Positions 44,058 through 53,302 of a DNA stretch of 64,000 nt are shown here, piece after piece. The DNA comes from Eubacteriales bacterium. GTDB lineage: Bacteria; Bacillota; Clostridia; Peptostreptococcales; Anaerovoracaceae. The notes below the pieces were generated by a model. The model was not told where the DNA came from. It did no database searches and saw only the letters and a program-made list of their open reading frames with translations. The first letter of the stretch is position 1. Each line of letters begins with the position of its first letter. The stretch is from assembly GCA_029009055.1 (NCBI GenBank), contig JAQXJR010000001.1, forward strand, positions 62,001 to 126,000, given 5' to 3'. Both the position numbers and the translations under genes were made by a program.

Positions 44058-45305
44058 TTATTTAGAGGACGCTTGCTTAGTAGAAGAAGACGATGATGAC
44101 GAAGAGTCTGATGTCGACTTCTTCTTAGTCGATTTCTTCTTATTGCTCTTAAATCCGTTTATAGTCGTTTCGTCTGACGCGTTATACATGTCAGAGTTCG
44201 TATCTATAGCCGCCATATTTCCGGCGACAGATGTTATGTAATTCGAGATCTCCTGGCAGGAATCAGATACCTGATAATCCTTCTGCCCGAAAGCCTGCCT
44301 ATGCAGCTTCTTCGTGTTGGCAGCCAGGTCGCTCGGGAACACGTACGATATGCCGTTTATATATCCCGTGTGGACCTCATAAGGGAAGCCTATGCTGCCG
44401 TTGAATTTATACTTAGTGACCTTCTGAGCGAGTGCCATGATATCGTCATCAGACAGGTTAGTCTCACACTGGCTGGTCCCTAACTTCATGACAGCCGCCA
44501 GCTCTGAGACACTGGCCTTCTTAAGCTTATTAGTGACCTTCTGGATAACGACCCTCATCCTGTTCGTGCGCTTGAAGTCGTCTCCTACACCCTTTCTGAT
44601 ACGACCGTAGGAAACAGCCTGGCATCCCGTCAGGGTCTGCTTTCCCGGTTTCTTCACCAGCTTATACTGGCTGCGTTTCCTTCCGATTATATGAGCGGTC
44701 TCCCTCGTATATTTATTAAGCTGATATATCTCGGACTGGTCGACATTCACTTCGATTCCGCCCAGTTCGTCCACGACGTCAGCCACCAGCTTGAAGTTGA
44801 ATATGACATACTTCTTTATATTCAGATCCATAGCCTGGTTAAGGGACTTAAGCGTAGTGGCCGGACTGTCTCCTAAGGCCATGGCGCTGTTTATCTTACT
44901 GTATGTAGACGTATCGCCTATCTTAAGATATGTGTCTCTGAATACTGAGATCAGGTTCACCTTACCCGTGCTTTCCTGGATGCTGACTATGACTATACAG
45001 TCAGTATTGCTGGCGTTCAGGGTCTTCTTACTCATGTCCCTGGCGTCTACTCCCAGGAGGACTATATTGGCGTAGCCGTTAACGTCCACGATAGAGAGCT
45101 TCTTCTCATCTATCTCCGTGCGCTTAACCTTATGAATCTGGCTCTTCAGGTAATCCTTCATAGCCATATATCCCGTAGCGCCCGTGGCGACTATGAGGGC
45201 TAGTACCAGGCAGAGCACCTTCTGCCAGGTCTTGAACCTGGATTTCTTCTTTTTGATTGGGTTGCCTTCCTCATCGTAGAGTTTCTTATATTTCTTGCTT
45301 CGCAT
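44058..45305 (-). CDS. LytR-CpsA-Psr (LCP) family ligase
   Basis: Attaches teichoic acid or other undecaprenyl-linked polymers to peptidoglycan on the outer face of the membrane. 415 residues: basic cytoplasmic start, a membrane helix (VLCLVLALIVATGATGYMA), and the LCP domain with NIVLLGVDARD, VSVFRDTYL-like ISVFRDTYLKI, the RKGVGDDFKRTNRMRVVI arginine motif, and a serine/lysine-rich low-complexity tail. AAGGAG precedes the start. Placed inside the teichoic acid block. Confidence 0.93.
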   Translation of the reverse strand: MRSKKYKKLYDEEGNPIKKKKSRFKTWQKVLCLVLALIVATGATGYMAMKDYLKSQIHKVKRTEIDEKKLSIVDVNGYANIVLLGVDARDMSKKTLNASNTDCIVIVSIQESTGKVNLISVFRDTYLKIGDTSTYSKINSAMALGDSPATTLKSLNQAMDLNIKKYVIFNFKLVADVVDELGGIEVNVDQSEIYQLNKYTRETAHIIGRKRSQYKLVKKPGKQTLTGCQAVSYGRIRKGVGDDFKRTNRMRVVIQKVTNKLKKASVSELAAVMKLGTSQCETNLSDDDIMALAQKVTKYKFNGSIGFPYEVHTGYINGISYVFPSDLAANTKKLHRQAFGQKDYQVSDSCQEISNYITSVAGNMAAIDTNSDMYNASDETTINGFKSNKKKSTKKKSTSDSSSSSSSSTKQASSK

Positions 45306-45439
45306 AACCGGCTCCTTCTCATGTGCCGGGCCCCGGAGGACCCTGGCGCCTTATGCTGTCTTTAGCGGAAACTTATATATTCGTGGAACGCGGTATGCCG
45401 CATTTCCCTTTGCTAAATAAAATAATGAAAGAACGCGCC

Positions 45440-46318
45440 CTAGAACAGTCTCTCGCGGCTCTTCTTCCTTCTTCTCATTATGTCTTCCTCTTCTACCATC
45501 TTATTATAGAAGTCGACAGCCTGGTCTATGTCGCCGTCGAAGCGGATACTGCCCTTACGCATGACTATGCCGCGGGTGCAGAATTCCTGAGCTACTTTAG
45601 TAGAATGGGTCACGAACAGGAACGTCACCTCGTTATTGGCTATGAGTTCCTTTACCTTCTTAAGGCACTTCTTCCTGAACGATACGTCTCCCACGCTCAG
45701 GGCCTCATCTACTATGAGGATCTCAGGATCTATGTTTACGTTTATAGCGAAACCGAGCCTGGCTTTCATTCCGGATGAATATGTCCTTACCGGCTGGTCC
45801 ATGTAATCTCCGAGCTCAGCGAAGGCTTCCACTACCGGCTCCAGCTTCTTCACTTCTTCCGGCTTCATGCCCATGAGCTGGCCTCTGAAATATATGTTCT
45901 CCCTGCCCGTGAACTCAGGGTCGAAACCGGCTGTGAGCTCGAGAAGAGCGCTGACGCGACCCTTGACCTCTACCTTACCTACTGTCGGGTATGTTACGCC
46001 CGTCACCATCTTCAGCAGTGTAGACTTACCGGCTCCGTTCCTTCCGAACAGGGCTACGGCTTCTCCCCTATGGATCTTAGCGGAGAAATTATTTATGGCG
46101 TTGCTGGTCTTACACTGGATCCTCTTATTGAATACAGCCTTCAGCCTCTGCCTGTCATCCTTAAATAGTTTATATGTTTTCGTTATATGCTTAAACTCTA
46201 TGACCACAGTCTCATCGGAGATCTCGACGTTCTCGTGAGCCTTACGGACTGACCTGGTGCCGTCCGCCGCCTGAGCCAGGGTCGTAGCGTTCTTTCTTTT
46301 CTTATCTTTATTATCCAT
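45440..46318 (-). CDS. tagH: Teichoic acid exporter ATP-binding protein TagH
   Basis: ABC ATPase that powers export of wall teichoic acid with TagG. 292 residues: Walker A GRNGAGKST near residue 95, signature YSSGMKARLGFAI, Walker B ILIVDEALSVGD, H-loop FVTHS. The ~55-residue N-terminal extension and FRKKCLKKVKEL are typical of the polysaccharide-export (ABCA-type) subfamily; the ~170-residue C-terminal domain of Bacillus TagH is missing. Ten bases after tagG. Confidence 0.93.
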   Translation of the reverse strand: MDNKDKKRKNATTLAQAADGTRSVRKAHENVEISDETVVIEFKHITKTYKLFKDDRQRLKAVFNKRIQCKTSNAINNFSAKIHRGEAVALFGRNGAGKSTLLKMVTGVTYPTVGKVEVKGRVSALLELTAGFDPEFTGRENIYFRGQLMGMKPEEVKKLEPVVEAFAELGDYMDQPVRTYSSGMKARLGFAINVNIDPEILIVDEALSVGDVSFRKKCLKKVKELIANNEVTFLFVTHSTKVAQEFCTRGIVMRKGSIRFDGDIDQAVDFYNKMVEEEDIMRRRKKSRERLF

Positions 46319-46328
46319 ATATGTGACC

Positions 46329-47135
46329 TTACAGTACGTCAGGGATGTCCTTCACCAGCTTCTTATATGCCCAGCAGGCCATGATGGTCATGATCACGAG
46401 CAGTATGCAGTAGTTCCTTAACTGGTGCGGGAACTCCCAGAACCACTTATGATATATGAGGGTGTATCTGAAACCGTTGCAGATGATGGTTACAGGGTTT
46501 ATCATCAGGACCCTTCTGATCCAGATGTTGCTGATATCCGTAGCGTCATACACAATTCCGGAAAGCCAGAAAAGGGCTGTCGTAAGGGACTTAACTAAGT
46601 TCAGGAAGTCCACGCTTATGGATGACAGCATGCTGGAGAATATAGCCCACATGTTGAAGAACAGGAGCATCATCAGCATGTAAAGCGGCAGCTGCAGCCA
46701 GTATATGCTTGGTGGGTATCCCATGACGCAGAATATGACCAGCATGATGGCTATCAGTATGCAGTTTACCAGGAAGGCGGATAAGTTCACGAAAGAAGGT
46801 ATAGTATCTACCGGGAACTTTATCCTGAGCACCAGGTATTTATACCGCCTTATGGCGCCGGCTCCTATAGTTATGGCGTCCTTCATGTAGAACCATGGTA
46901 TCATGCCGGATATGAACCAGAGGAACCACGGGTAGCCCGCGACAGGCTTACCATGCCTTAAACCGATAGAGAAAGCGAACCAGTACACGAAAATCGTGAT
47001 GCCCGGCTTTATTAGAGCCCAGGCCCAGCCGAACGCGGCTCCCCTATATGTTTTTACTATATCAGTCCTGGCCAGCTTAGCTATCTGCCTGCGGCCGTTG
47101 ATATGGTCACTGAGTATTTCTTTAAATGTATTCAA
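46329..47135 (-). CDS. tagG: Teichoic acid exporter permease TagG
   Basis: 268-residue ABC-2 type permease with six hydrophobic helices; the amphipathic N-terminal part (LARTDIVKTYRGAAFGWAWALIKP) and WFYMKDAITIGAGAIRRYKYL are typical of TagG/Wzm polysaccharide exporters. It pairs with tagH to flip lipid-linked teichoic acid. The start is TTG at 47135: GGAGG lies six bases upstream and no ATG is near. Confidence 0.94.
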   Translation of the reverse strand: MNTFKEILSDHINGRRQIAKLARTDIVKTYRGAAFGWAWALIKPGITIFVYWFAFSIGLRHGKPVAGYPWFLWFISGMIPWFYMKDAITIGAGAIRRYKYLVLRIKFPVDTIPSFVNLSAFLVNCILIAIMLVIFCVMGYPPSIYWLQLPLYMLMMLLFFNMWAIFSSMLSSISVDFLNLVKSLTTALFWLSGIVYDATDISNIWIRRVLMINPVTIICNGFRYTLIYHKWFWEFPHQLRNYCILLVIMTIMACWAYKKLVKDIPDVL

Positions 47136-47185
47136 AATTTTCCTCCGAGGGGCGGAAATGGAGCTGATATTCGAAAAAAGCCCTT

Positions 47186-47242
47186 AATTCCTTAAAACTT
47201 ATTCAGAAAATGTCATGGACATACCATTACAAATAAGGAATT
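47186..47242. other. Inverted repeat between ispD/tarI and tagG
   Basis: Perfect 9-bp arms AATTCCTTA (47186-47194) and TAAGGAATT (47234-47242) with a ~39-base spacer holding a second small palindrome (ATGTCATGGACAT). On the minus strand it is followed by AAGGGCTTTTTT, so it may be a terminator or attenuator ahead of tagG. Confidence 0.45.
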
Positions 47243-47283
47243 TTATCATATCGAGCCGGCATTTTCAAGCTGACCGCCCTTCG

Positions 47284-47976
47284 TCACTCGCCCACCTCCT
47301 TCAGGAGCGCTTCTCCTATGACCATATCCGATTGATACGTGATCTTAATATTGGTCTCTTCTCCCATGATCAGGCTTATCTCGTCTCCTGCCAGCAGGAA
47401 GACTTTCACCGCGTCCGTCATGACGCTCTTCTGCTCTTCTGTGAGCTTCTCATATATGTTCCTGAACCTAAGCGCCCGGAAGCTTTGCGGCGTCTGCGTT
47501 CTGTAAAGCTCAGACCTATCAGGGATCTGCGATACAGTAGCTCCGTCTTTGCTAACTACTATGGTATCTGTCGAAGGTACGACCGTGTCAGCCACGAGAC
47601 CCGACCTGGCAACACGTATATTCTCCTCTATCACGCGCTCTGTCACGAATGGCCTCGCCCCGTCATGAGTCACGACCACGGTCTCCTCGTCCATGCCATA
47701 TTTCTCATCTATATGGTTTATGGCATTCAGCAAAGACCCGTTCCTGTCTTCTCCCCCTGGGACGACGTCCACGTCCGGTCCCAGTAAAGCCTGTGTCTTC
47801 CCGACCCAGCCATCCGGCGCTGTCACGACTACTTTATCTATGTTCCCGCAAAGCCCGAACTTAGACACGGTCCTCTGGATTATGGTCTCGCCTCCTAGCT
47901 TGAGGAACTGTTTCGGCATATCGCCGTTTCCCATCCTCCGTCCGATGCCGCCGCTTAGCACTACCCCGAATATCAT
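47284..47976 (-). CDS. IspD/TarI-family cytidylyltransferase
   Basis: Transfers CMP from CTP to a sugar-alcohol phosphate. The 230 residues begin FGVVLSGGIGRRMG (nucleotide-binding, with G instead of the usual A) and contain PKQF, VVVTHDGARPF, PSTDTI and RTQTPQSFR. By sequence it could be IspD (isoprenoid precursor) or TarI/TarJ-associated CDP-ribitol synthase; placement above tagGH favours teichoic acid precursor synthesis (inference). The ATG at 47976 follows AGGAGG; a GTG six codons earlier is rejected. Confidence 0.88.
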   Translation of the reverse strand: MIFGVVLSGGIGRRMGNGDMPKQFLKLGGETIIQRTVSKFGLCGNIDKVVVTAPDGWVGKTQALLGPDVDVVPGGEDRNGSLLNAINHIDEKYGMDEETVVVTHDGARPFVTERVIEENIRVARSGLVADTVVPSTDTIVVSKDGATVSQIPDRSELYRTQTPQSFRALRFRNIYEKLTEEQKSVMTDAVKVFLLAGDEISLIMGEETNIKITYQSDMVIGEALLKEVGE

Positions 47977-48087
47977 AGACGCCTCCTGACTCACAAAACA
48001 CTTAAATATTAATATTATACCTTTTATATGTGAAACTTTGTGAGGTTATAGTAAAATATAAGTCAATAGTAAAGGAGATAATAATAA

Positions 48088-48741
48088 ATGAATAAGCTGA
48101 TATTAGCGTCCGGGTCGCCGAGGAGACGGGAGATCCTGGAGAAGAATGGATATAAGCCGGAGATAATGAAGATGGATGTGGATGAGACCCTGCCGGAGGG
48201 GATATCCTTCCGTGACGCTGTCATGTTCCTATCGCTTAAGAAGGGGCTCGCAGCTGAGGAAGCTCTGAAGTCCGCTGATACGAACGCGAGCACCGATGCT
48301 GCCCGCCCGGATCTCAGCGATTCTAACGCGAGCGCTGCTGACGCGAGCTCGGGCGACCGTTTTCTCATTCTGTCCGCTGATACCGTAGTATATAAGGACG
48401 GCATACTGGGGAAGCCTCACGACGATGACGAGGCGTTCGACATGCTGGCCAGAATCAGGAATACCAGTCATTACGTGGCGACAGGAGTCACCCTTCTCTC
48501 TTCAGACAGGAAGATCAGAAGGACTCTTTGCGATGTTACGGAAGTAATCTGCGGTGATTATACAGATGAGTGGATCCGCGAATACATAGCCACAGGAGAA
48601 CCTGCGGATAAGGCGGGAGCCTACGCCATCCAGGGCGGCTTCGGAGTTAACATAGATCACTTCGATGGCGACTACGAGAACGTGGTCGGTCTGCCATTCT
48701 ACAGGATAAAAGAAACGCTGGAAGGGTTCTTCGCGGAATAA
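48088..48741 (+). CDS. maf: Maf-family nucleotide pyrophosphatase with inserted loop
   Basis: Hydrolyses non-canonical or surplus nucleoside triphosphates; Maf proteins also affect septation. 217 residues: ILASGSPRRREIL at the start, LSADTVV, GKP, DKAGAYAIQG near the end are all present. Between residues ~60 and 92 lies a Ser/Ala/Asp-rich low-complexity segment (NASTDAA... NASAADASSGD) not found in ordinary ~190-residue Maf. The gene is alone on the plus strand; AAGGAGATAATAATAA gives the ribosome site. Confidence 0.93.
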   Translation: MNKLILASGSPRRREILEKNGYKPEIMKMDVDETLPEGISFRDAVMFLSLKKGLAAEEALKSADTNASTDAARPDLSDSNASAADASSGDRFLILSADTVVYKDGILGKPHDDDEAFDMLARIRNTSHYVATGVTLLSSDRKIRRTLCDVTEVICGDYTDEWIREYIATGEPADKAGAYAIQGGFGVNIDHFDGDYENVVGLPFYRIKETLEGFFAE

Positions 48742-48768
48742 AGCCGATAGAATAGATTTATAGACGCT

Positions 48769-48816
48769 AAAAGGGATACCGCCGAGGCTTAACTGCCTCG
48801 TGATACCCCTTTTATT
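48769..48816. terminator. Bidirectional terminator
   Basis: AAAAGGG pairs with CCCTTTT and an inner GAGGC pairs with GCCTC; A and T tracts on both sides serve convergent maf and the dehydrogenase gene. Confidence 0.85.
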
Positions 48817-48840
48817 ATTTTCTAAATGTTATCCGAAGCC

Positions 48841-49782
48841 CTACAGTATCACGTTCTGCTGGTTTCCTTCTATATATTTCTTCGCGTTATCGAAGACGAT
48901 CTTAGCCCTCTTCACCATGGCCTGATCGGAAGCGAAGGCCACATGCGGAGTAAGAACGGTGTGCTTAGCTGTGAGCAGAGGATGGTCAGCTGGAATAGGA
49001 GGCTCCATCTCGAATACATCTACGCAGGCTCCCCTGATAGCGTCAGAGTTGAGGGCGTCCGCTAAGGCCTGGCTGTCTACGATAGGTCCTCTGGCCAGAT
49101 TTATGAGGACAGCGTTCTTCTTCATCATGCCTATGCGGTCAGCGTTTATCAGTCCCTTAGTCTCAGCGTTAGAAGGAATGTGGATTGAAACGACATCGCT
49201 CTCCTTCATGAGCTCGTCCAGGCCGACATATGTCACGCCCGGGAGGTCTTTCACCGTGCGGCTGTAAGCTAAGACCCTGCAGCCGAAGGCATTCGCTATC
49301 TCAGCGACTTTGCTCCCTATAGCGCCCGTTCCGATGACGCCGAATGTCAGACCCTCGAGTTCAGGACCGATGAGCCCGTCCTTAGTCCCGCCGTTTCTTA
49401 CAGCCTCATCGCAGGCAGCTATGTTCCTGTTCAGCGATATCAGCATGCCGAAAACGAGTTCGCTCACAGCAGCCGTGGAGTAGCCGGCGCAGTTGCTGAC
49501 CTTAAGGCCCGCTTCCTTAGCCGCGTCCAGGTCCACATGATCCACGCCCGTGAACGCTACGTCCAGGAATTTACAATCTTCCATGCCGCGGATAGCCTCC
49601 CCCGACAAAGGCTGATTGGCTATAGCCACGATCTCGGCGCCCTTTGCTCTTTCTATCTTCTCAGCGTCGGAATCCGCCCTGGCTCCGAAATACTCTACTT
49701 CCACGCCCGGCAGCATCTCCTCGGCCATATTCATTATCTCGTCCTCCGGAACCCCGAGCGGCTCCAAAATCACCATCTTCAT
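48841..49782 (-). CDS. D-2-hydroxyacid dehydrogenase (NAD-dependent)
   Basis: 313-residue dehydrogenase of the SerA/hydroxypyruvate reductase type. Rossmann motif GVIGTGAIGSKVAEIA near residue 140; catalytic Arg in NLARGPIVD, Glu in DVFEMEPP and His in LTPHVAFAS. No ACT domain, so not a feedback-controlled SerA. GGAGGG precedes the ATG at 49782; an extension of 21 codons has no ribosome site. Substrate could be glycerate, lactate or phosphoglycerate; neighbours do not decide. Confidence 0.9.
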   Translation of the reverse strand: MKMVILEPLGVPEDEIMNMAEEMLPGVEVEYFGARADSDAEKIERAKGAEIVAIANQPLSGEAIRGMEDCKFLDVAFTGVDHVDLDAAKEAGLKVSNCAGYSTAAVSELVFGMLISLNRNIAACDEAVRNGGTKDGLIGPELEGLTFGVIGTGAIGSKVAEIANAFGCRVLAYSRTVKDLPGVTYVGLDELMKESDVVSIHIPSNAETKGLINADRIGMMKKNAVLINLARGPIVDSQALADALNSDAIRGACVDVFEMEPPIPADHPLLTAKHTVLTPHVAFASDQAMVKRAKIVFDNAKKYIEGNQQNVIL

Positions 49783-49874
49783 ATCTCGTACCCTCCTTCT
49801 GGTTTTTCCTTCCTCCATTTTAGCAAATCCCGCCCGCGCCGCCACATTCTATGCGCGATTTTCAGCAAAAATAC

Positions 49875-49905
49875 AAAAAAGACCGGCAGCTTACGCCGCC
49901 GGCAA
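49875..49905 (-). terminator. Terminator after etfA
   Basis: Minus strand CCGGC-GGC-GTAA-GCT-GCCGG is followed by TCTTTTTT; about 55 bases past the etfA stop. Confidence 0.88.
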
Positions 49906-49958
49906 TATCACGCAGCCCCGAAATAGGGGGGACTCGCGCGTTCATGCTTTATAAAGGA

Positions 49959-51074
49959 CTATGCCTCTTCTGGATGAGCCTCGTTAAAGAGTTCCTCAGC
50001 CTTATCCCATTCAGCGATGATCTGTGGGATGACCTTATAGAGGTCTCCTACGATACCGAAGTCCGCAACTTCGAAGATAGGAGCGTCAGGATCCTTATTG
50101 ATAGCTACGATGATGTCAGAGTTCTGCATTCCAGCCAGGTGCTGAATAGCTCCGGAAATACCGCAAGCGAAGTAAACCTTAGGCTTTACAGTTGTTCCTG
50201 TCTGTCCTACCTGGTGTGACTGATCGATCCATCCGGAATCTACAGCGGCACGGGAAGCTCCAACTACTCCGCCGACCTTATCAGCGAATTCCTGGATGAG
50301 CTTGAATCCGGAAGCGTCTCCGAGTCCACGTCCACCGGAGCAGATGATATCAGCGTCTGTCAGGGATACCATTTCCTTAGCGGATCTAACGATATCTACG
50401 ATCTTAGTTCTGATGTCATCCTCTGTGAGGTTAACGTTCAGCTTAGTAACCTTACCTGTCTTACCAGCTTCTCTCTCGAGCTTCTGCATAACGCCAGGTC
50501 TTACTGTAGCCATCTGAGGTCTCGTAGTCGGGCAGATGATAGTAGCCATCAGGTTACCACCGAATGCAGGACGAGTCATCTTCAGACCCTTATCTGTGCT
50601 GTTAGGGTCGAGGTTGCTCGTGTTAAGAGTCGTCTTCTCGTTAGCGAACTTAATGTACTTAGCGAGGCTTACGTCCAGGTGTGTGCAGTCTGCTGTAAGT
50701 CCTGCGTTAGCTCTGGCCGCGATACGTGGGGCCAGGTCTCTTCCTACGTGAGTAGCTCCGTAGAGTACGATCTCAGGCTTAACTTCCTGGATAGCGTCGC
50801 TTATTACCTTACAATAAGCGTCTGTTGTGTAGTTCTTAAGAAGCGGGTCAGCGAGTACATAAACCTCGTCAGCGCCATACTCGAAGCACTCAGGAGCCAG
50901 GTCAGCCACACTGTCGTCACCAACGAGAACAGCGATAAGCTTCTCGTCAGAACCGATATCCTCAGCCAGTCTCTTACCTTCGCCGATAAGTTCGAGTGCT
51001 ACGTTCATGAGTTTACCGTCACGAGACTCGGCATAAACCCAGATGTTTTTGTAATCCTCAAAATTAACTGCCAT
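49959..51074 (-). CDS. etfA: Electron transfer flavoprotein, alpha subunit
   Basis: FAD-binding subunit that with EtfB carries or bifurcates electrons for butyryl-CoA dehydrogenase. 371 residues, somewhat longer than mitochondrial EtfA. The C-terminal FAD domain has [48 protein letters not shown] and [27 protein letters not shown] precedes the start. Last gene of bcd-etfB-etfA. In Clostridia the Bcd-Etf complex couples crotonyl-CoA reduction to ferredoxin reduction (family knowledge). Confidence 0.97.
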   Translation of the reverse strand: MAVNFEDYKNIWVYAESRDGKLMNVALELIGEGKRLAEDIGSDEKLIAVLVGDDSVADLAPECFEYGADEVYVLADPLLKNYTTDAYCKVISDAIQEVKPEIVLYGATHVGRDLAPRIAARANAGLTADCTHLDVSLAKYIKFANEKTTLNTSNLDPNSTDKGLKMTRPAFGGNLMATIICPTTRPQMATVRPGVMQKLEREAGKTGKVTKLNVNLTEDDIRTKIVDIVRSAKEMVSLTDADIICSGGRGLGDASGFKLIQEFADKVGGVVGASRAAVDSGWIDQSHQVGQTGTTVKPKVYFACGISGAIQHLAGMQNSDIIVAINKDPDAPIFEVADFGIVGDLYKVIPQIIAEWDKAEELFNEAHPEEA

Positions 51075-51090
51075 GTCTAACCTCCCCTAA

Positions 51091-51891
51091 CTAAATAACC
51101 TGCTTATACTTAAGACCGATCAGCAGATTGTCAGCCATTTCTTTCTCTGTGTCTCCCTCAACGGTTACACCCTTGCCCTTTGGCTTCGGTGTGAATGAAC
51201 GGAATACGTTAGTCGGGGAAGCTTTAAGACCTACTGTAGTCTTATCTACCTGTACATCATCAGCGTTAACGACTTCGATCTTAGAATCAGGATCAGCGAA
51301 GATTCCGCCGATGCTCATGTATCTCGGTGTGTTCAGTTCCTTAATGCATGTCAGCATGCATGGTGTATGAACTTCTACTACTTCATAGCCATCTTCGAGC
51401 TGTCTCTGAACTGTGAATGTCTTCCTGTCCTCAGAGAGCTCGTACTCCTGAACATATGTTACCTGTGGGATACCCAGCTTCTCAGCGATCTGAGGTCCTA
51501 CCTGAGCTGTATCTCCATCGATAGCCTGACGTCCTCCGATGAGTACATCGAAGTCTCCGGCATACTTAATAGCTGCTGCTACAGCGTTAGAAGTAGCCCA
51601 TGTATCTGATCCGCCTACCGCTCTGTCTGAGAGGAGGATTCCTCTGTCAGCGCCCATAGCGATAGCTTCTCTGAGCAGATCCTTAGCCTGAGGAGGTCCC
51701 ATGCTGACTACAGTAACTGTTACGTCGTCATACTTATCCTTAATCTCCAGAGCCATCTCCAGAGCGTTAGCGTCGTCCGGGTTCAGGATGCTAGGAACAC
51801 CATCTCTGATAAGTGTACCGGTTTCAGGATTGATTCTGATAACGTTAGTATCAGGAACCTGTTTAGCGCACACGATAATCTTATATGCCAT
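51091..51891 (-). CDS. etfB: Electron transfer flavoprotein, beta subunit
   Basis: 266 residues starting with KIIVCAKQVPDTNVIRINPETG, with SMGPPQAKDLLREAIAMGADRGILLSD and GGRQAIDGDTAQVGPQIAEKLG: EtfB of the clostridial electron-bifurcating kind, which binds a second flavin at the bifurcation site. The distinctive GRQAIDGDTAQVGP motif is intact. 16 bases before etfA and 21 after bcd. Confidence 0.97.
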   Translation of the reverse strand: MAYKIIVCAKQVPDTNVIRINPETGTLIRDGVPSILNPDDANALEMALEIKDKYDDVTVTVVSMGPPQAKDLLREAIAMGADRGILLSDRAVGGSDTWATSNAVAAAIKYAGDFDVLIGGRQAIDGDTAQVGPQIAEKLGIPQVTYVQEYELSEDRKTFTVQRQLEDGYEVVEVHTPCMLTCIKELNTPRYMSIGGIFADPDSKIEVVNADDVQVDKTTVGLKASPTNVFRSFTPKPKGKGVTVEGDTEKEMADNLLIGLKYKQVI

Positions 51892-51912
51892 TTTCCATTT
51901 CCTCCTTCAAGC

Positions 51913-53055
51913 TTATTTACCAAGAACGTTAGCTGCGATGACCATCTTCTGAACTTCTGAAGTTCCTTCATAGATCTCTGTGATCTTCGCGTCTCTCATC
52001 ATTCTCTCTACAGGGTAGTCAGCTGTGTAACCATAACCACCGTGCAGCTGAACTGCCTTAGTCGTTACATACATAGCTGTCTCTGCAGCGGCAAGCTTAC
52101 CCATAGCAGCGGATACAGCGTAGTTGTTTCCAGCGTCTTCATCACATGCTGCTTTATAAACGAGGTATCTGGCAGCTTCGATCTTCGTAGCCATAGTAGC
52201 GACTTCGAATCTCAGAGCCTCCATCTGTGAAAGCTTCATTCCGAACTGCTTTCTCTGGTTCATGTATTCAACTGTCTTAGCCAGAGCGCCTTCAGCGATT
52301 CCCAGTGCCTGGGAAGCGATTCCGATACGTCCGCCGTCCAGTGTGGACAGGGCTACGTTGAATCCCTTATTCAGCTTACCTAAGAGTCTGTCCTTAGGGA
52401 TCCTGCAGTTCTGGAAGATAAGCTCTGTAGTTGAGGAGGCATGGATACCCATCTTATCCTCTGTCTTTCCGATAGAGAATCCAGGGTCGCCCTTTTCAAC
52501 GATGAATGAGGAAATTCCGTGATTTCCCTTAGACTTATCTGTCATAGCCATAACCACGAATGTGTCAGCGTATCCACCGTTAGTGATGAAGCACTTAGAT
52601 CCGTCGAGGATCCACTCATCTCCATCGAGAGTAGCTCTGGTCTGCTGTCCGGCAGCGTCTGTTCCAGCGCCCGGCTCTGTGAGTCCGAACGCGCCGAGTT
52701 TCTTTCCTGAAAGAAGGTCAGGCAGGTACTTCATCTTCTGCTCTTCTGTACCATACTTATAGATAGGCCAGCAGCAAAGAGATGTATGAGCAGATACGAT
52801 TACAGCTGTAGAAGCGCATACCTTAGCGAGCTCTTCTACTGTGATAGCGTATGAAAGCTCGTCTCCGCCAGCTCCGCCGTACTTAGTAGGGAATGGAATG
52901 CCCATCATACCGTATTTAGCCATCTTCTCAACTGTCTCGACAGGGAATCTGTGCTCCTTATCGATGTCTTTCGCGATCGGCTCAACTTCGGTAGCGGCAA
53001 ACTCACTTACCATCTTCCTTACGAATTCCTGTTCCTTCGTTAGTTGAAAGTCCAT
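51913..53055 (-). CDS. bcd: Butyryl-CoA (short-chain acyl-CoA) dehydrogenase
   Basis: FAD enzyme that reduces crotonyl-CoA to butyryl-CoA with electrons from EtfAB. 380 residues: MDFQLTKEQEFVRKMVSEFA, FGLTEPGAGTD, KCFITNGGYADTFV, QLHGGYGYTADYPVERMMRDAKITEIYEGTSEVQ with the catalytic Glu in IYEGTSE. Best match is short-chain/butyryl type. First gene of the operon; TAAGGAGG precedes its start. The other butyrate genes (crt, hbd, thl) are not in this window. Confidence 0.96.
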   Translation of the reverse strand: MDFQLTKEQEFVRKMVSEFAATEVEPIAKDIDKEHRFPVETVEKMAKYGMMGIPFPTKYGGAGGDELSYAITVEELAKVCASTAVIVSAHTSLCCWPIYKYGTEEQKMKYLPDLLSGKKLGAFGLTEPGAGTDAAGQQTRATLDGDEWILDGSKCFITNGGYADTFVVMAMTDKSKGNHGISSFIVEKGDPGFSIGKTEDKMGIHASSTTELIFQNCRIPKDRLLGKLNKGFNVALSTLDGGRIGIASQALGIAEGALAKTVEYMNQRKQFGMKLSQMEALRFEVATMATKIEAARYLVYKAACDEDAGNNYAVSAAMGKLAAAETAMYVTTKAVQLHGGYGYTADYPVERMMRDAKITEIYEGTSEVQKMVIAANVLGK

Positions 53056-53078
53056 GTAAAAGCCTCCTTAACTAATAT

Positions 53079-53186
53079 ATTATACAAATCATTTTACAGC
53101 CACGTATCGAATACTTACGCAAAGCAAATCATTACGGCACTGCTTGTTTGCACTAAGCTGACAATAGGTTGTGAAAACTGTGTCAA
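53079..53186 (-). promoter_or_regulatory. bcd upstream region: -10 box and a Rex-like site
   Basis: Minus strand TATAAT at 53079-53084 lies ~25 bases before bcd. An 18-base imperfect palindrome TTGTGAA-AACT-GTGTCAA at 53169-53186 fits the Rex (NADH/NAD sensor) layout TTGTTAAnnnnTTAACAA at 10 of 14 fixed positions. Rex control of bcd operons is known in Clostridia, but this site is 85 bases from the -10 and imperfect. Confidence 0.3.
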
Positions 53187-53302
53187 ACTTACTATCTATA
53201 AGTAAAGCACAAATAGTGATTTTTCGCAAGTCATTTCACCCTGTTTCGGGGGTCTAAAAAGTGCATTTTTAAAAGTATACAAAAAATCGCCAAACCATTC
53301 TG

